31,459 nt of DNA from a virus: positions 1 to 31,459 of IMG/VR virus record IMGVR_UViG_3300044712_000117; one strand, 5' to 3'. Of the stretch, positions 17,902 to 25,296 are shown in pieces. The notes beneath the pieces were generated by a model. The model saw only the letters and a list, made by a program, of their open reading frames with translations, was not told the origin of the DNA and did no database searches. The position numbers and the translations under genes are program-made. Numbering within the stretch: position 1 is the stretch's first letter; each line of letters begins with the position of its first letter.

Positions 17902-18149
17902 TGGCTAAAAAGAAACAAACATCAAAACCAATTTTGCCGAGTGTGAAAGATGTTGAGGATTTTGATTCATCGGCTTTGATGCCTGATTTTCATGTTATTC
18001 AACCGGGTGAAACTTTGTCCTCGATTGCGGCTCTTTATTGCCCTGCCGGGATGACTTTGGATTTGTTTGTTGTTCATTTGAATTTGTTGAATCGGAGACC
18101 GGTTTTGGTCAAAGGTATGAAGTTGAAAATCGCTGGAGGTTTGAAATGA
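17901..18149 (+). CDS. Free-standing LysM protein
   Basis: An 82-aa protein made of a basic/polar N-terminus (1-29) and a single LysM domain (about 30-79: FHVIQPGETLSSIAALY...LLNRRPVLVKGMKLKI), which binds N-acetylglucosamine in peptidoglycan. No catalytic domain and no signal peptide. It overlaps by 1 base with the membrane gene before and by 4 bases with the M23 gene after. It may target the lysin in trans or be a separate structural piece. Confidence 0.8.
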   Translation: MAKKKQTSKPILPSVKDVEDFDSSALMPDFHVIQPGETLSSIAALYCPAGMTLDLFVVHLNLLNRRPVLVKGMKLKIAGGLK

Positions 18150-18727
18150 CTTGGATTGTTCCCTTTCCGGTTGTCTATGATGAGTTTGGTTCTCTTTCGC
18201 CTGAGCGTAAGAAACTAACTGGCAAGCCTCACCGCGGTTGCGATTACAATGGCTTGGACCCGAAAACAAAGAAAAAGGTTTTCAAGTTCCACAAGGGGAT
18301 TGCTCTCCCGGCCGTCAACGATGGCACAATTTCGGCAAACTACTGGTCTGACATTTTGGGTTGGGTTGTTGAACTCAAGGTGAAAGGCACTTGGAAAGGC
18401 AAACCGAAAGATTTGTTTTTCATGTATTGCCACTTGGACAAACAATCGCCTCTCAAGGTTGGAACCAAGGTCAAATCAGGTGATTCAGTTGGTGGCGCAG
18501 GAACAACAGGTTCCGCCTCATCCGGTGTCCACCTACATTTCACTTTGTCGCTCACCTCTAAGGGTGGCGCACTTGGTCAGGTTTACGATGCTCACGCGTA
18601 TTTGCTACGCCGCGTAGCCGAACAAAACAAAATTGAAACCCCTGCAACCGCATCCGCAGAAACAAAAACTCGATGCGAGGCATGCCCTTGCAAGAATGGA
18701 TGCACAAATGAAATCTCTAATTCCTAA
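18146..18727 (+). CDS. M23 family endopeptidase, probable endolysin
   Basis: Zinc endopeptidase expected to cut peptide cross-links of the cell wall at lysis. In the 193-aa protein the metal ligands appear as H29-R-G-C-D33 (HxxxD), with H96 in YCHLD and H129-L-H131 (HxH). The C-terminal 20 residues carry a Cys-rich tail (C177, C180, C182, C186), a possible extra metal site or disulfide knot. ATG 18146 follows GGAGG and overlaps the LysM stop by 4 bases; an upstream in-frame ATG at 18038 lies inside that gene. No signal peptide is seen, so holin-dependent release is expected. Confidence 0.88.
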   Translation: MTWIVPFPVVYDEFGSLSPERKKLTGKPHRGCDYNGLDPKTKKKVFKFHKGIALPAVNDGTISANYWSDILGWVVELKVKGTWKGKPKDLFFMYCHLDKQSPLKVGTKVKSGDSVGGAGTTGSASSGVHLHFTLSLTSKGGALGQVYDAHAYLLRRVAEQNKIETPATASAETKTRCEACPCKNGCTNEISNS

Positions 18728-19049
18728 AATCAAAAACATTCTCATCCGCTCAATCGGTGTCATCATGTTCGCGTTCATTCCTGGCATGGCCGTTGGTGGT
18801 CCGAGTGTTGGTTGGTTTTGGGGTGGCGTGATTGGTGTCGCAACCGTTTTCTCATCCATCATCATTTTCTTTGGTGTCCAACTTGCTTGGGATGCCATGA
18901 TTTCAGATGAGGATATTGAAAAGGGTTTCCGCGCCGCAGTTGCAAAACAGGCCTCAGAAAATGAGGACATTCGCGCCGCCGTAAACACATCGGCAGATGA
19001 TTCGATTGATTGGTCAGATTTTCAAGACCTCGATGAATCAGATAAGTAG
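18708..19049 (+). CDS. Two-helix membrane protein, holin candidate
   Basis: A 113-aa protein with two membrane segments at about 12-29 and 37-60, a basic N-terminus and a long charged, acidic C-terminal tail. This fits a class II-like holin, although the tail is longer than usual. It overlaps the M23 gene by 20 bases. The start at 18708 is chosen so the protein begins MKSLIPKIK; an ATG at 18696 is an alternative since neither has a strong ribosome binding site. It is the last gene of the late block before the terminator. Confidence 0.65.
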   Translation: MKSLIPKIKNILIRSIGVIMFAFIPGMAVGGPSVGWFWGGVIGVATVFSSIIIFFGVQLAWDAMISDEDIEKGFRAAVAKQASENEDIRAAVNTSADDSIDWSDFQDLDESDK

Positions 19050-19066
19050 TTCTCTTTCTTGAAATT

Positions 19067-19104
19067 ACCCCTCTAGGCTAAGGCTTGGAGGGGTTTTTTC
19101 TTTT
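19067..19104 (+). terminator. Strong terminator closing the late block
   Basis: ACCCCTC (19067-19073) pairs with GAGGGGT (19088-19094), and the stem can extend inward with wobble pairs. TTTTTTCTTTT follows. It is the best factor-independent terminator in the window for rightward transcription. It also contains the stop codon (19078-19080) of the leftward whiB-like gene, so the two transcripts converge on one structure. Confidence 0.88.
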
Positions 19105-19395
19105 GCCTGAATTTTTCATTCGTGCAAGAATGCGGCGTTGCACCGGGGTTGTTCCACCCCAAATGCCAAATTCCTCTTTTTGCTCAATCGCATATTCGGC
19201 GCAAAGATTCTTGACCGGACACGCATCACAAATCGCCATGATTTCACGCAGTTGAACGTATGACTCTTTCAAACCGTCTGAGCCGGTGAACCACAAATCC
19301 GGCGCGTTTCCGCATCCAATTGTGATGTTCCATTTTTTGATGGTGTCGTTGAGTTTGAGGTGGAGCCGGGCGGCCTCTCGGGTTCGAAAATCCAT
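19078..19395 (-). CDS. whiB: WhiB-like (Wbl) iron-sulfur transcription regulator
   Basis: Wbl proteins hold a [4Fe-4S] cluster and act by binding the host principal sigma factor. The 105-aa protein has the four cysteines C28, C56, C59, C65 (C-x2-C-x5-C) and the G77-I-W-G-G81 turn, followed by a basic C-terminal tail (RRILARMKNSGKRKNPSK) that would contact DNA. The start was set at 19395 because GAGAGGAA lies upstream on this strand; an extra 17 residues would be added by an ATG at 19446, inside the presumed control region. It is the only minus-strand gene, divergent from the exonuclease gene. Known example: phage TM4 WhiB interferes with host WhiB2. A similar host-control role here is inference. 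Confidence 0.92.
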   Translation of the reverse strand: MDFRTREAARLHLKLNDTIKKWNITIGCGNAPDLWFTGSDGLKESYVQLREIMAICDACPVKNLCAEYAIEQKEEFGIWGGTTPVQRRILARMKNSGKRKNPSKP

Positions 19396-19415
19396 GGTCA
19401 AATTCCTCTCAATTG

Positions 19416-19435
19416 TCAGACCTGAATGGTATGAT
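19416..19435 (+). promoter_or_regulatory. Candidate rightward promoter, TCAGAC-N8-TATGAT
   Basis: TATGAT preceded by TGG looks like an extended -10; no consensus -35 exists at 17 bases. TCAGAC sits 8 bases upstream, in the same spacing as at 28839-28858. The -10 to start-codon distance is about 87 bases for the exonuclease gene. Confidence 0.5.
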
Positions 19436-19464
19436 GAGCGTATCAAATTAGTCAGGCAAATGCA

Positions 19465-19495
19465 AAACCCGAGGAGCGTGGCTCAACCCGGGTTT
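19465..19495 (+). promoter_or_regulatory. Leader stem-loop before the exonuclease gene
   Basis: AAACCCG (19465-19471) pairs with CGGGTTT (19489-19495), enclosing GAGC-GTG-GCTC (19474-19484). No T-run follows, so it is a structured leader rather than a terminator. It ends 12 bases before the GAGAGG of the ribosome binding site. Confidence 0.5.
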
Positions 19496-19521
19496 CGCGG
19501 ATGCCATGGAGAGGAAACAAC

Positions 19522-20412
19522 ATGACATCATTAGAAACATTACCACACATTCTTGGAGATGCGAAATTCATTGCGCGTTTTGAAAACAACTCTCCCGAAT
19601 GGTTGGAGTTGCGTTCACGCGGAATCGGCGGTTCCGATGTTGCAACAATTTCTGGTTTGAACAAATGGGAGTCCGCGGCAACGCTTTGGTATAAAAAATC
19701 CGGTTTGATTGATTCGGTGAAAGAGGACAACGGCGCGATGGAATGGGGCCGCCGCTTGGAGGCTCCGATTTTGGAAAAGTTCATTGAGGATAACCCTCAA
19801 CTTGAGGTTTACACCGATTGCGGAACTTGGGTCAACAAAGACCGCGAGTATCAGATTGTGAATCCGGATGGTTTGTTCAAAGATGAAAACGGTGATTGGG
19901 GAATCATTGAAATCAAAACGGCGAGGTTTGCAGATGATTGGGCCGCTGGAGTTCCAGTTTATTACTTGACTCAGGTCCAGTATTATTTGAATGCCTTTGG
20001 TTTCAAGCGCGCGTTTGTTGCGGTATTGATTTCAGGTTCCGATTACCGAGTGTTTGAAGTTCAAGCATCACCGTTGCAACAATCGGTTGATTTGGAAAAT
20101 GTTGAACGTTTCATTGCATCGGTTGAGTCAAAAACGAAACCTGATTGGGATGGTTCCGATTCAACATATGAGACGGTTCGAAAGTTGCACCCTCAGATTG
20201 AGGATGATGAGATTGAGATTGGTGAATTGGCCGATGTTTACGCATTGACCAAATTGGCCGCAGATGAGGCCGCCAATGCTTTGCAGTTGGTCAAGACTCA
20301 AATCCTTGACATGATGGGCAATTCTAAGAAAGCAACTAGCCGAGGCAAATGGGTGTTTTCACGCCAAGCCAAAGGTCAGGGCGTTCCTTATTTGGTTGAA
20401 AAACGTGGATAG
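19522..20412 (+). CDS. YqaJ-like recombination exonuclease
   Basis: Lambda-exonuclease-fold 5'-3' exonuclease that makes single strands for annealing. In the 296-aa protein the YqaJ landmarks are clear: R33-G-I-G-G-S-D39, N47-K-W with a following L-W-Y, E80 in RRLEAPILEKF, D116-G in NPDGLF, and E130-I-K132 in WGIIEIKT (the D...ExK nuclease core), then VQYYLNAFG. GAGAGGAAACAAC precedes ATG 19522; an ATG at 19501 lacks one. It is the first right-arm gene, followed at once by a nuclease-like and an annealing protein, as in Red/RecT-type pairs. Confidence 0.9.
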   Translation: MTSLETLPHILGDAKFIARFENNSPEWLELRSRGIGGSDVATISGLNKWESAATLWYKKSGLIDSVKEDNGAMEWGRRLEAPILEKFIEDNPQLEVYTDCGTWVNKDREYQIVNPDGLFKDENGDWGIIEIKTARFADDWAAGVPVYYLTQVQYYLNAFGFKRAFVAVLISGSDYRVFEVQASPLQQSVDLENVERFIASVESKTKPDWDGSDSTYETVRKLHPQIEDDEIEIGELADVYALTKLAADEAANALQLVKTQILDMMGNSKKATSRGKWVFSRQAKGQGVPYLVEKRG

Positions 20413-20791
20413 TCGTTCGGCTTTCGACATTGACAACCGCCGCGGGAAACTTGGTGAGGATTTGGTTGGAACTTTTGTTTCGGCTCTTGCCAATTCCCGG
20501 TTGGAGGTCAAAACGGATTTTCGTGCCGGTGAAACTGGTAATGTTTACATTGAGACACATCAAAAGTTGCAATCGGGTCAGGTGGTTGCATCGGGTTTGA
20601 ATGTTTCCGAGGCTGAATTTTATTGTTTGGCTGGTCCGAAAGGAAATGGGTTCATCGTGATTGATTCGGATGTTTTGAGGCGGCTCGCCGCGGATGCACC
20701 GGGTCGAACGATTGCAAATGCTAACATAAACAGCAATCCGACAAATGGGCGGATTGTTAGACTCCAAGACATTCTTGGGGAAATTTTTTGA
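20405..20791 (+). CDS. Putative PD-(D/E)XK-fold protein
   Basis: A 128-aa protein with a GEDLV helix near the start, then EVKTD (residues 35-39) and GNVYIET (46-52), an arrangement recalling small phage and resolvase-like PD-(D/E)XK nucleases in which E-x-K and a nearby TGN-fiE strand form the site. Function is unproven. The start is uncertain: GTG at 20405 overlaps the exonuclease stop by 8 bases; TTG at 20396 adds three residues. Its location between exonuclease and annealing protein suggests a recombination role. Confidence 0.6.
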   Translation: MDSRSAFDIDNRRGKLGEDLVGTFVSALANSRLEVKTDFRAGETGNVYIETHQKLQSGQVVASGLNVSEAEFYCLAGPKGNGFIVIDSDVLRRLAADAPGRTIANANINSNPTNGRIVRLQDILGEIF

Positions 20792-20803
20792 GAGGAAAAG
20801 AGA

Positions 20804-21289
20804 ATGGCAAGGCCAAAAGATTACATTGATGTTGCTCAGAGAATCGTTGAGTTTCGTGAGAAGTTCCCAAATGGTTCGTTGAGACAACTTGATTTGAAGT
20901 TCATTGATTTCGCTGGCAAATCTTGGGTGGTTTACACCGCCGCCGCTTACCGTTCACCGGATGACACAATTCCGGGAATTGGAACGGCTTGGGAACCGGT
21001 TCCGGGTCCGACAAGTTTCACACGCGATTCAGAGGTTCAGAATGCTGAAACCTCGGCTTGGGGTCGCGCCATGATTGCCGCGCTCGCCGTTGATTCAAAG
21101 GATGGAATTGCATCGTTGAATGAGATTCAGGCACGTCAAATCCCTGAGGCTAAGATTGGACCAGATTGGTTGGACATTGCCTCCGCGTGTGAAACCCCGG
21201 CCGATTTGAGACAACTTTGGGCCGATGCTCGCAACGGTGGAGCATCTCAAGAGATTCTTGACAAGATTGAAAAGTTAGCGAATGGATGA
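20804..21289 (+). CDS. Single-strand annealing protein (ERF-like)
   Basis: Probable recombinase that anneals the single strands made by the exonuclease. The 161-aa protein has a central QNAETSAWGRAMIAAL motif (about 89-104), which is the family's E-T-S-A-x-G-R-A signature, preceded by strands with SWVVYTAAAY and ending in a helical C-terminal domain (ADLRQLWADARNGG...ILDKIEKL). GAGAGGAAAAGAGA precedes the ATG. Shorter than typical Erf proteins, so a divergent member. Confidence 0.72.
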   Translation: MARPKDYIDVAQRIVEFREKFPNGSLRQLDLKFIDFAGKSWVVYTAAAYRSPDDTIPGIGTAWEPVPGPTSFTRDSEVQNAETSAWGRAMIAALAVDSKDGIASLNEIQARQIPEAKIGPDWLDIASACETPADLRQLWADARNGGASQEILDKIEKLANG

Positions 21290-21458
21290 GAAGTCTCGCC
21301 AAATTCTGATTGCCTCATTGATTGAGCAAAAGGAATTGATTGATTGGCATTGGGAACGCGGTCAGGATAACTATGCCGATTCTCAGTATGAGGAATTGAA
21401 ACGATTAGCCGCGAAATTGAGGGATGAAATTGATAGAGACACCGCAACAGGTGATTGA
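21282..21458 (+). CDS. Small helical protein, 58 aa
   Basis: The reading frame from ATG 21282 gives MDEKSRQILIASLIEQ... with a DWHWERGQDNYADSQYEELKRLAAKLRDEI region, a charged helical protein of unknown function. It overlaps the annealing gene by 8 bases and the following gene by 35 bases. Codon use resembles neighbouring genes. The large overlap with the next start makes one of the two starts slightly doubtful. Confidence 0.6.
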   Translation: MDEKSRQILIASLIEQKELIDWHWERGQDNYADSQYEELKRLAAKLRDEIDRDTATGD

Positions 21459-21762
21459 TGAATTGGCAAACATCCGTTCTCAATCTGAACGTGGAATTGT
21501 GATGCTTGCCGAGGCTGAAAAGAAAATGATTGAACTTGAACTTGAGGCGCAGAGAATCGAGTTGACCACTTTCATCAAAACGAATGGAACGGTTGCAGAC
21601 AAAAACGCGATTTCGAAGTTGGAGGCTCTCCCGGCTAAACAGGCGGCTGAGTTTGCGGCGGCTGAGGTTTCTCGCATCAAGCAAAAGTTGAAACATCTTT
21701 CGGAGTCTCAAATGGCGGTGATGTCTGCCGCTAAAATGGTTGAGATTCAATGGAGGGGATGA
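21424..21762 (+). CDS. Coiled-coil protein, 112 aa
   Basis: Not recognised. It is nearly all helix, with Glu/Ala/Lys heptad-like stretches (residues 25-47 and 62-90) and the sequence FIKTNGTVADKNAISKLEAL in the middle. Similar proteins are placed with recombination genes in actinophages, so an accessory role is possible. GAGGG lies directly against ATG 21424, an unusually tight spacing. Its TGA overlaps the next start. Confidence 0.6.
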   Translation: MKLIETPQQVIDELANIRSQSERGIVMLAEAEKKMIELELEAQRIELTTFIKTNGTVADKNAISKLEALPAKQAAEFAAAEVSRIKQKLKHLSESQMAVMSAAKMVEIQWRG

Positions 21763-22100
21763 TGAAACTCCCAACGCAGGTCAAGATTGGTTCGCAGGTT
21801 TGGCAGATTAGCGAACAGAAACGAAAACATTCGGCAGACCCGGAACATTATGGTTTTACGGTGTCCAAGGATTTGACCATCATTTTGGATGCTGAAATGC
21901 CTGAGTCAATCAAACGCGTAACCCTTTTTCATGAGTTGTTGCATGCGGTCCGATTTACTTTTGGCGGTTCGTTTTCGCCGCACAAATCAACATCGTTTGA
22001 TGATTGGGAGCATTACTGGATTGGGCTTTATGAGGAGCCAGTTGTTGCGATGCTCAGAGACAATCCCGATTTGGTGGAGTATTTGTTGAATGACTCCTAA
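21762..22100 (+). CDS. HExxH metallopeptidase-like protein
   Basis: A 112-aa protein with a TLFHELLHAVRF segment (H50-E51-L-L-H54), the zinc-binding HExxH motif of gluzincin-type peptidases, flanked by ITIILD and a C-terminal helix with EEPVVAMLRDNPDLV. It resembles small phage metallopeptidase domains of the ImmA/IrrE or SprT kind but is too short for a confident family. ATG 21762 is preferred, since GGAGGGG is 4-9 bases upstream; ATG 21750 overlaps that site. Substrate unknown. Confidence 0.68.
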   Translation: MKLPTQVKIGSQVWQISEQKRKHSADPEHYGFTVSKDLTIILDAEMPESIKRVTLFHELLHAVRFTFGGSFSPHKSTSFDDWEHYWIGLYEEPVVAMLRDNPDLVEYLLNDS

Positions 22101-22443
22101 ACAATTCCAAAAGTTCCTTGACCGAGACCGCGCATGCTACCATTGCGGCGGTGTTTCACCTGAGACATGGGTTCCTCAACACCGAAAGAATCGCGGAATG
22201 GGAGGGAGCAAGTCTTTGCGCGACAATCCAAGCAACATCATCGTTTTTTGCTCCGAGGCGAACCAACGTCTTGAAAGTGATGCCGAATTCGCCGCCATTG
22301 GCCTCAAATTCGGGTGGAAACTCGAATCATGGGAGGATTTGTCTAAACCGGTCTATGATGCCTCTACGGGCATTTGGTGGCGTTTGGAGGGCATGTCCAG
22401 AATTAGAGTTCCAAAAGAGCCAGATTCCGAATCTTGGCTTTAG
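22090..22443 (+). CDS. HNH-type endonuclease domain protein
   Basis: A 117-aa protein with C16-Y-H-C19 and an HxxR-N-R-G-M-G-G-S segment, then N-P-S-N-I-I-V-F-C54 (the conserved Asn and Cys of zinc HNH domains). The central histidine (Q-H-R) fits the metal site. It might be a homing-like or recombination nuclease, or an accessory of packaging. ATG 22090 overlaps the metallopeptidase gene by 11 bases. It is distinct from the HNH gene at the right end. Confidence 0.72.
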   Translation: MTPKQFQKFLDRDRACYHCGGVSPETWVPQHRKNRGMGGSKSLRDNPSNIIVFCSEANQRLESDAEFAAIGLKFGWKLESWEDLSKPVYDASTGIWWRLEGMSRIRVPKEPDSESWL

Positions 22444-22467
22444 AATCAAAATCGAGAGGAAAGCAAC

Positions 22468-23346
22468 ATGAGCATTCAAAAAATCATTCGGTTGGACAAC
22501 CAACCATTCGCGATGATTCCAAATTCAGTCATCCGAAACCCAAACATCACAACCGGCGCATTTCGCCTCTTGGCTTACTTGATGAGCCACTCAGACGGTT
22601 ATGAATTGACCTATGAACAAATCGAACGCCAAACAACATTGGGCCGCTACGCAATCAATGAGGCATCAAAGAATCTGATTGAACTTGGCTATTTGGAACT
22701 GGAAAGACCGAAACAATCAAACGGCCAGTTCGGTGCAAAACATTGGATTATTCTTGACCCAACCACCGTTGGTAATTCCACTATGGAATCGCACCACATG
22801 GTAAAACCAACGGACAATAAAGAAAACAACCTAAATAAGAAAACAACTAATAAAGATATACTTGCTCAAAATGAATTTGAGCGAGAGAGTTTTGAAACAA
22901 ATTCAATTGAATGGGAAACTCAACACGATGCGTTTGACATTTTTTGGGTGAACTATCCACGCAAGACCGGAAAGGGAGCCGCCAAGAGAGCATTTTGGAA
23001 AGCCGCCGCAAATAACCAAATGGCTGAAATTCTCGATGGAGTTGTTCGCATGAGCCAAGACCCAAATCTCCCTGAGACTCAGTTCATCCCTCATCCTGCC
23101 ACTTGGTTGAATCGTGATGGTTGGTTGGATGAACCGTATCCGGTTCGAATCAAATCGGCTGAGGAACTTGCTAGGATTGCTAAAGAGGAAAACGCTCGCC
23201 GCAGAGAGTTGGACCTTGAGGCAACACGCCAATTGCAGATTCAAATGAGGTTGTCTGAAAAAAATCGAAGTGCTACAATTCCACTATGCGAACATGGAAA
23301 CACCATCGCGAGATGTTTGAAATGTTTGAACAAAAAACAATCCTGA
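22468..23346 (+). CDS. Replication initiator / helicase loader-like protein
   Basis: Probable origin-binding protein that starts replication with host enzymes. In the 292-aa protein, residues 8-95 form a winged helix domain (GAFRLLAYLMSHSDGYELTYEQIERQTTLGR...LIELGYLEL). A polar, Asn/Lys-rich linker (about 105-135) follows, then a DnaD/DnaB-II-like domain with FWVNYPRKTGKGAAKRAFWKA and HPATWLNRDGWLDE. The end carries C-x-H...C-x2-C (LCEHGNTIARCLKC), a possible zinc knuckle. The linker DNA is AT-rich with direct repeats, like the origin inside lambda O. GAGAGGAAAGCAAC precedes the ATG. Confidence 0.82.
   Translation: MSIQKIIRLDNQPFAMIPNSVIRNPNITTGAFRLLAYLMSHSDGYELTYEQIERQTTLGRYAINEASKNLIELGYLELERPKQSNGQFGAKHWIILDPTTVGNSTMESHHMVKPTDNKENNLNKKTTNKDILAQNEFERESFETNSIEWETQHDAFDIFWVNYPRKTGKGAAKRAFWKAAANNQMAEILDGVVRMSQDPNLPETQFIPHPATWLNRDGWLDEPYPVRIKSAEELARIAKEENARRRELDLEATRQLQIQMRLSEKNRSATIPLCEHGNTIARCLKCLNKKQS
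22800..22862. other. AT-rich direct repeats, possible replication origin
   Basis: AATAAAGAAAACAAC (22816-22830) is repeated as AATAAGAAAACAAC (22834-22847), followed by TAATAAAGATATA (22848-22860). This is the most AT-rich run in the initiator gene and codes its linker. In lambda the origin lies within gene O in the same position. No iterated palindromes (iterons) of lambda type were identified. Confidence 0.42.
23251..23279 (+). promoter_or_regulatory. Candidate promoter before ssb
   Basis: TTGTCT (23251-23256), 17 bases, then TACAAT (23274-23279) preceded by TGC, an extended -10. It lies inside the 3' end of the initiator gene, about 80 bases before the ssb ATG. It is the best sigma-A-like match noticed in the right arm. 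Confidence 0.5.
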
Positions 23347-23359
23347 GAGGAAAAAACAA

Positions 23360-23770
23360 ATGAGTATCAAAATCGAGTTCACCGGTTATGTTCGTGAAAT
23401 CAAAACTGGAACATCAAAGACCGGAAAGCCTTGGACCCTTGCCAAAGTGGTTCACAATCAGGTTCGCAAAACCGAGTCAGGCGAATGGGAAAATGTTGGA
23501 AAAGACTTTTTCGATATCTTTTTACCTGAGGGTGTTTCACTTGCCGAGGATGACCGCTTTGAAGTCATTGGCAAATTGAAAACATCACTTTATGACAAAA
23601 CAGACGGCACAAAGGGAATCTCTTTGAGCGTGAACGCTGATTCGATTCGCAAAGCCGATGCGTTCAAAAAGGATGCACCAAAGGTTGAATCAAAACCGGC
23701 TGAGATTCCTGCAACATGGAGTGAAGTTTCTCAGGCCGCACCGGTTTCACCTGAGGATGCACCGTTCTAA
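23360..23770 (+). CDS. ssb: Single-strand DNA-binding protein
   Basis: Coats single strands in replication and recombination. The 136-aa protein has an OB-fold pattern (IEFTGYVREIKTGTSKTGKPWTLAKVVHN, then KDFFDIFLP and FEVIGKLKTSLYDK), and a flexible tail ending P-E-D-A-P-F, like the acidic DDDIPF tip that bacterial SSBs use to bind partner proteins. GAGAGGAAAAAACAA precedes the ATG. Its stop shares a base with the next ATG. Confidence 0.87.
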   Translation: MSIKIEFTGYVREIKTGTSKTGKPWTLAKVVHNQVRKTESGEWENVGKDFFDIFLPEGVSLAEDDRFEVIGKLKTSLYDKTDGTKGISLSVNADSIRKADAFKKDAPKVESKPAEIPATWSEVSQAAPVSPEDAPF

Positions 23771-23925
23771 TGGCTCCAATTCTTTTCGCGGCATTCATCG
23801 GCGGATGGCTCTTTGTCATCGCCGGTGAGTTGTCGGGATTTTGGCAGGTTGGAACTTTTGTTTTGGCATTTTGGTTTTTGACGGCGGCTCTTTGGAACGC
23901 TTGGTTTTTTTCGCGTGAGGACTGA
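23770..23925 (+). CDS. Two-helix small membrane protein, 51 aa
   Basis: Function unknown. The protein is almost entirely hydrophobic, with membrane helices at about 3-20 and 28-47, Trp-rich at the ends. It is translationally coupled: TAATG overlap with ssb and an 11-base overlap with the RusA gene. A membrane protein between ssb and a resolvase is unexpected; superinfection exclusion is one untested idea. Confidence 0.65.
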   Translation: MAPILFAAFIGGWLFVIAGELSGFWQVGTFVLAFWFLTAALWNAWFFSRED

Positions 23926-24361
23926 GGCTTACTTTTCGGTTGTTGGTGTTGAACCGGCTCCGCAGGGTTCGAAAAAGTTTGTTGGGAACAATCGGTTCAT
24001 TGAGGCCTCAAAGAAACTGGAGCCATGGCGTGAGGCGATTGGTGAGGCAGTTGAGCGCATGTTTGCGGCAACGGTTGACCGGGAGTGTTTTGCCGAGGAT
24101 GTTCCTCTTGAGGTGATTGTTACGTTCATCGTGCCTCGCCCGGCAACGGTGAAAGAATCAGTTCGCCCTTGGCCGGTCAAAGCCCCGGATTTGGACAAGT
24201 ATTGTCGAAGTCTTGGCGATGGCATGAGTTTGGCCCGATATGTCAATCCCCCCTTGATTCCGGATGATGCTCAGATTGTGAAGTGGACCGCTGAAAAGGT
24301 CTATGGGAGCCGGGCAGACATGGGCGCGAGGGTCGCGGTGAGGCTTTATAGCCAAAAATAA
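23915..24361 (+). CDS. rusA: RusA-type Holliday junction resolvase
   Basis: Resolves branched DNA before packaging. The 148-aa protein has the RusA layout: N-terminal FSVVGVEPAPQGSKKFV strands, VTFIVPRP, then the catalytic Asp region PDLDKYCRSLGDGMS (about 89-103) and P-D-D-A-Q-I-V-K-W (116-124), where the acidic residues bind metal. The start is a GTG at 23915, overlapping the membrane gene by 11 bases, with no strong ribosome binding site, so coupling is likely. Confidence 0.87.
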   Translation: MRTEAYFSVVGVEPAPQGSKKFVGNNRFIEASKKLEPWREAIGEAVERMFAATVDRECFAEDVPLEVIVTFIVPRPATVKESVRPWPVKAPDLDKYCRSLGDGMSLARYVNPPLIPDDAQIVKWTAEKVYGSRADMGARVAVRLYSQK

Positions 24362-24468
24362 CAGTTTGATAAATGTTTGAAAAACACGCCGAAATGTTTC
24401 ATTTGTTTCAAAATCTATGGTAGATTTTACTCATGAGCCAGACAGGTTCACATTTGAGAGGAAAACAA
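24362..24468 (+). promoter_or_regulatory. Intergenic control region with TGTTTCA/TGTTTGA repeats
   Basis: The gap holds AAATGTTTGAAAA and GAAATGTTTCATTTGTTTCAAAA-like repeats (about 24371-24413), then TATGG-TAGATT (24416-24426), related to the TATGGTATG elements at 19430 and 28853. An ATG at 24433 would be almost at the expected transcript start, but the strong ribosome binding site before 24469 marks the likely gene start. The TGTTTCA units may be operators. Confidence 0.5.
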
Positions 24469-24783
24469 ATGGAAAAGCAAGTTTCAGTTCAGGCAGTTGC
24501 AGGGGCAATCCGCGCAACCAAAGGCATCACACGCAGTTCAAAATACCCATCATCATCTCGCAACGTTCGCTCTGCCGGTGTTTACACCTACAAGAATTAC
24601 GCAGGTGAAATCGGTTTGGACTTTTGGTCAAGCGCTCGCGCAAACATTTACACACCAACCGAGGACATCGCAAAAGTTGTTGCAACTCTTGAGAGCCGCG
24701 GATTCAAAGTAATCGAAAAGCAAGTCCGTTTCGGATTCAGTTCAGACCTTTTCACAACCAAACTATATGTTGTTGCCGCCTAA
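24469..24783 (+). CDS. Hypothetical protein, 104 aa
   Basis: Not recognised. Basic N-terminal half (RATKGITRSSKYPSSSRNVRS), then strands with VYTYKNYAGEIGLDFWSS and a helix EDIAKVVATLESRGFKVIEKQ. The layout suggests a small alpha/beta fold. It is the first gene after the control region and has an ideal GAGAGGAAAACAA site, so it is probably well expressed early. A start at 24433 would add 12 residues. Confidence 0.65.
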   Translation: MEKQVSVQAVAGAIRATKGITRSSKYPSSSRNVRSAGVYTYKNYAGEIGLDFWSSARANIYTPTEDIAKVVATLESRGFKVIEKQVRFGFSSDLFTTKLYVVAA

Positions 24784-24809
24784 GAAAAGAATTTGAGAGG
24801 AAAATCAAA

Positions 24810-24947
24810 ATGAATGTCGAACTAATTCTTTCAAGCACTTATAGCACCGTTTCAGATGCTAGATGGAGATTGAACAAACTTGGTAACGGCTACATGATTG
24901 TCAGAACAACAAAAGGCCGCTGGCAAATCATCAAAGTTGGTGCATGA
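24810..24947 (+). CDS. Hypothetical protein, 45 aa
   Basis: Very small basic protein with a DARWRLNKLGNGYMIVRTTKGRWQIIKVG region that reads as a small beta unit. Supported by a GAGAGGAAAATCAAA site, an open frame, and an ATGA overlap with the next gene. Unknown function. Confidence 0.6.
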   Translation: MNVELILSSTYSTVSDARWRLNKLGNGYMIVRTTKGRWQIIKVGA

Positions 24948-25117
24948 TGTCAACAATCAAATTCGCACTTGGCACAATCCTTTTCGTAATTGTTTACGGA
25001 CTCATTGACATTCTTGCCGGACTCATCCCGGCATGGGTTGGAATGATTTTCCTACTCTCCCTAAGCATCGGACTCATCCGCCTTGCATTTCTAATCGCAA
25101 AAGAGGCAAGCAAATGA
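24947..25117 (+). CDS. Small two-helix membrane protein, 56 aa
   Basis: Two hydrophobic segments (about 6-26 and 30-51) with a short basic C-terminus. It begins on the last base of the previous stop (TGATG) and ends with ATGA shared with the next gene. Function unknown; membrane proteins in early arms often alter the host envelope or block other phages. Confidence 0.62.
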   Translation: MSTIKFALGTILFVIVYGLIDILAGLIPAWVGMIFLLSLSIGLIRLAFLIAKEASK

Positions 25118-25296
25118 AACAACCTCAACAAATCACCGATTTAGTCAATGAGGCCCGAGATGCATTTATCGAGTTTGTTCAATCAATGGACCAAGCAAGC
25201 GCGAAAAAATACATGAACCTGATTTCACGCATCGCAAATGAACTTGACATCACCGAACAAAAAGCATTGGAAATGGTCAAGGGTTATGAACGCTAA
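25114..25296 (+). CDS. Hypothetical helical protein, 60 aa
   Basis: Short helical protein with ITDLVNEARDAFIEFVQSMD and IANELDITEQKALEMVKGY, not recognised. AAGAGGC lies upstream of ATG 25114 and the start overlaps the membrane gene stop by 4 bases. Confidence 0.6.
   Translation: MKQPQQITDLVNEARDAFIEFVQSMDQASAKKYMNLISRIANELDITEQKALEMVKGYER

Larger units (their letters stand above)
19396..19521. promoter_or_regulatory. Divergent control region, whiB-like / exonuclease
   Basis: The 126-base gap between two divergent genes must contain starts for both directions. Rightward, TCAGAC (19416-19421) and TGG-TATGAT (19427-19435) form a promoter-like element also seen at 28839-28858. Leftward, no good promoter hexamers were found, and the ribosome binding site lies at 19403-19411. 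A leader hairpin occupies 19465-19495. Confidence 0.6.
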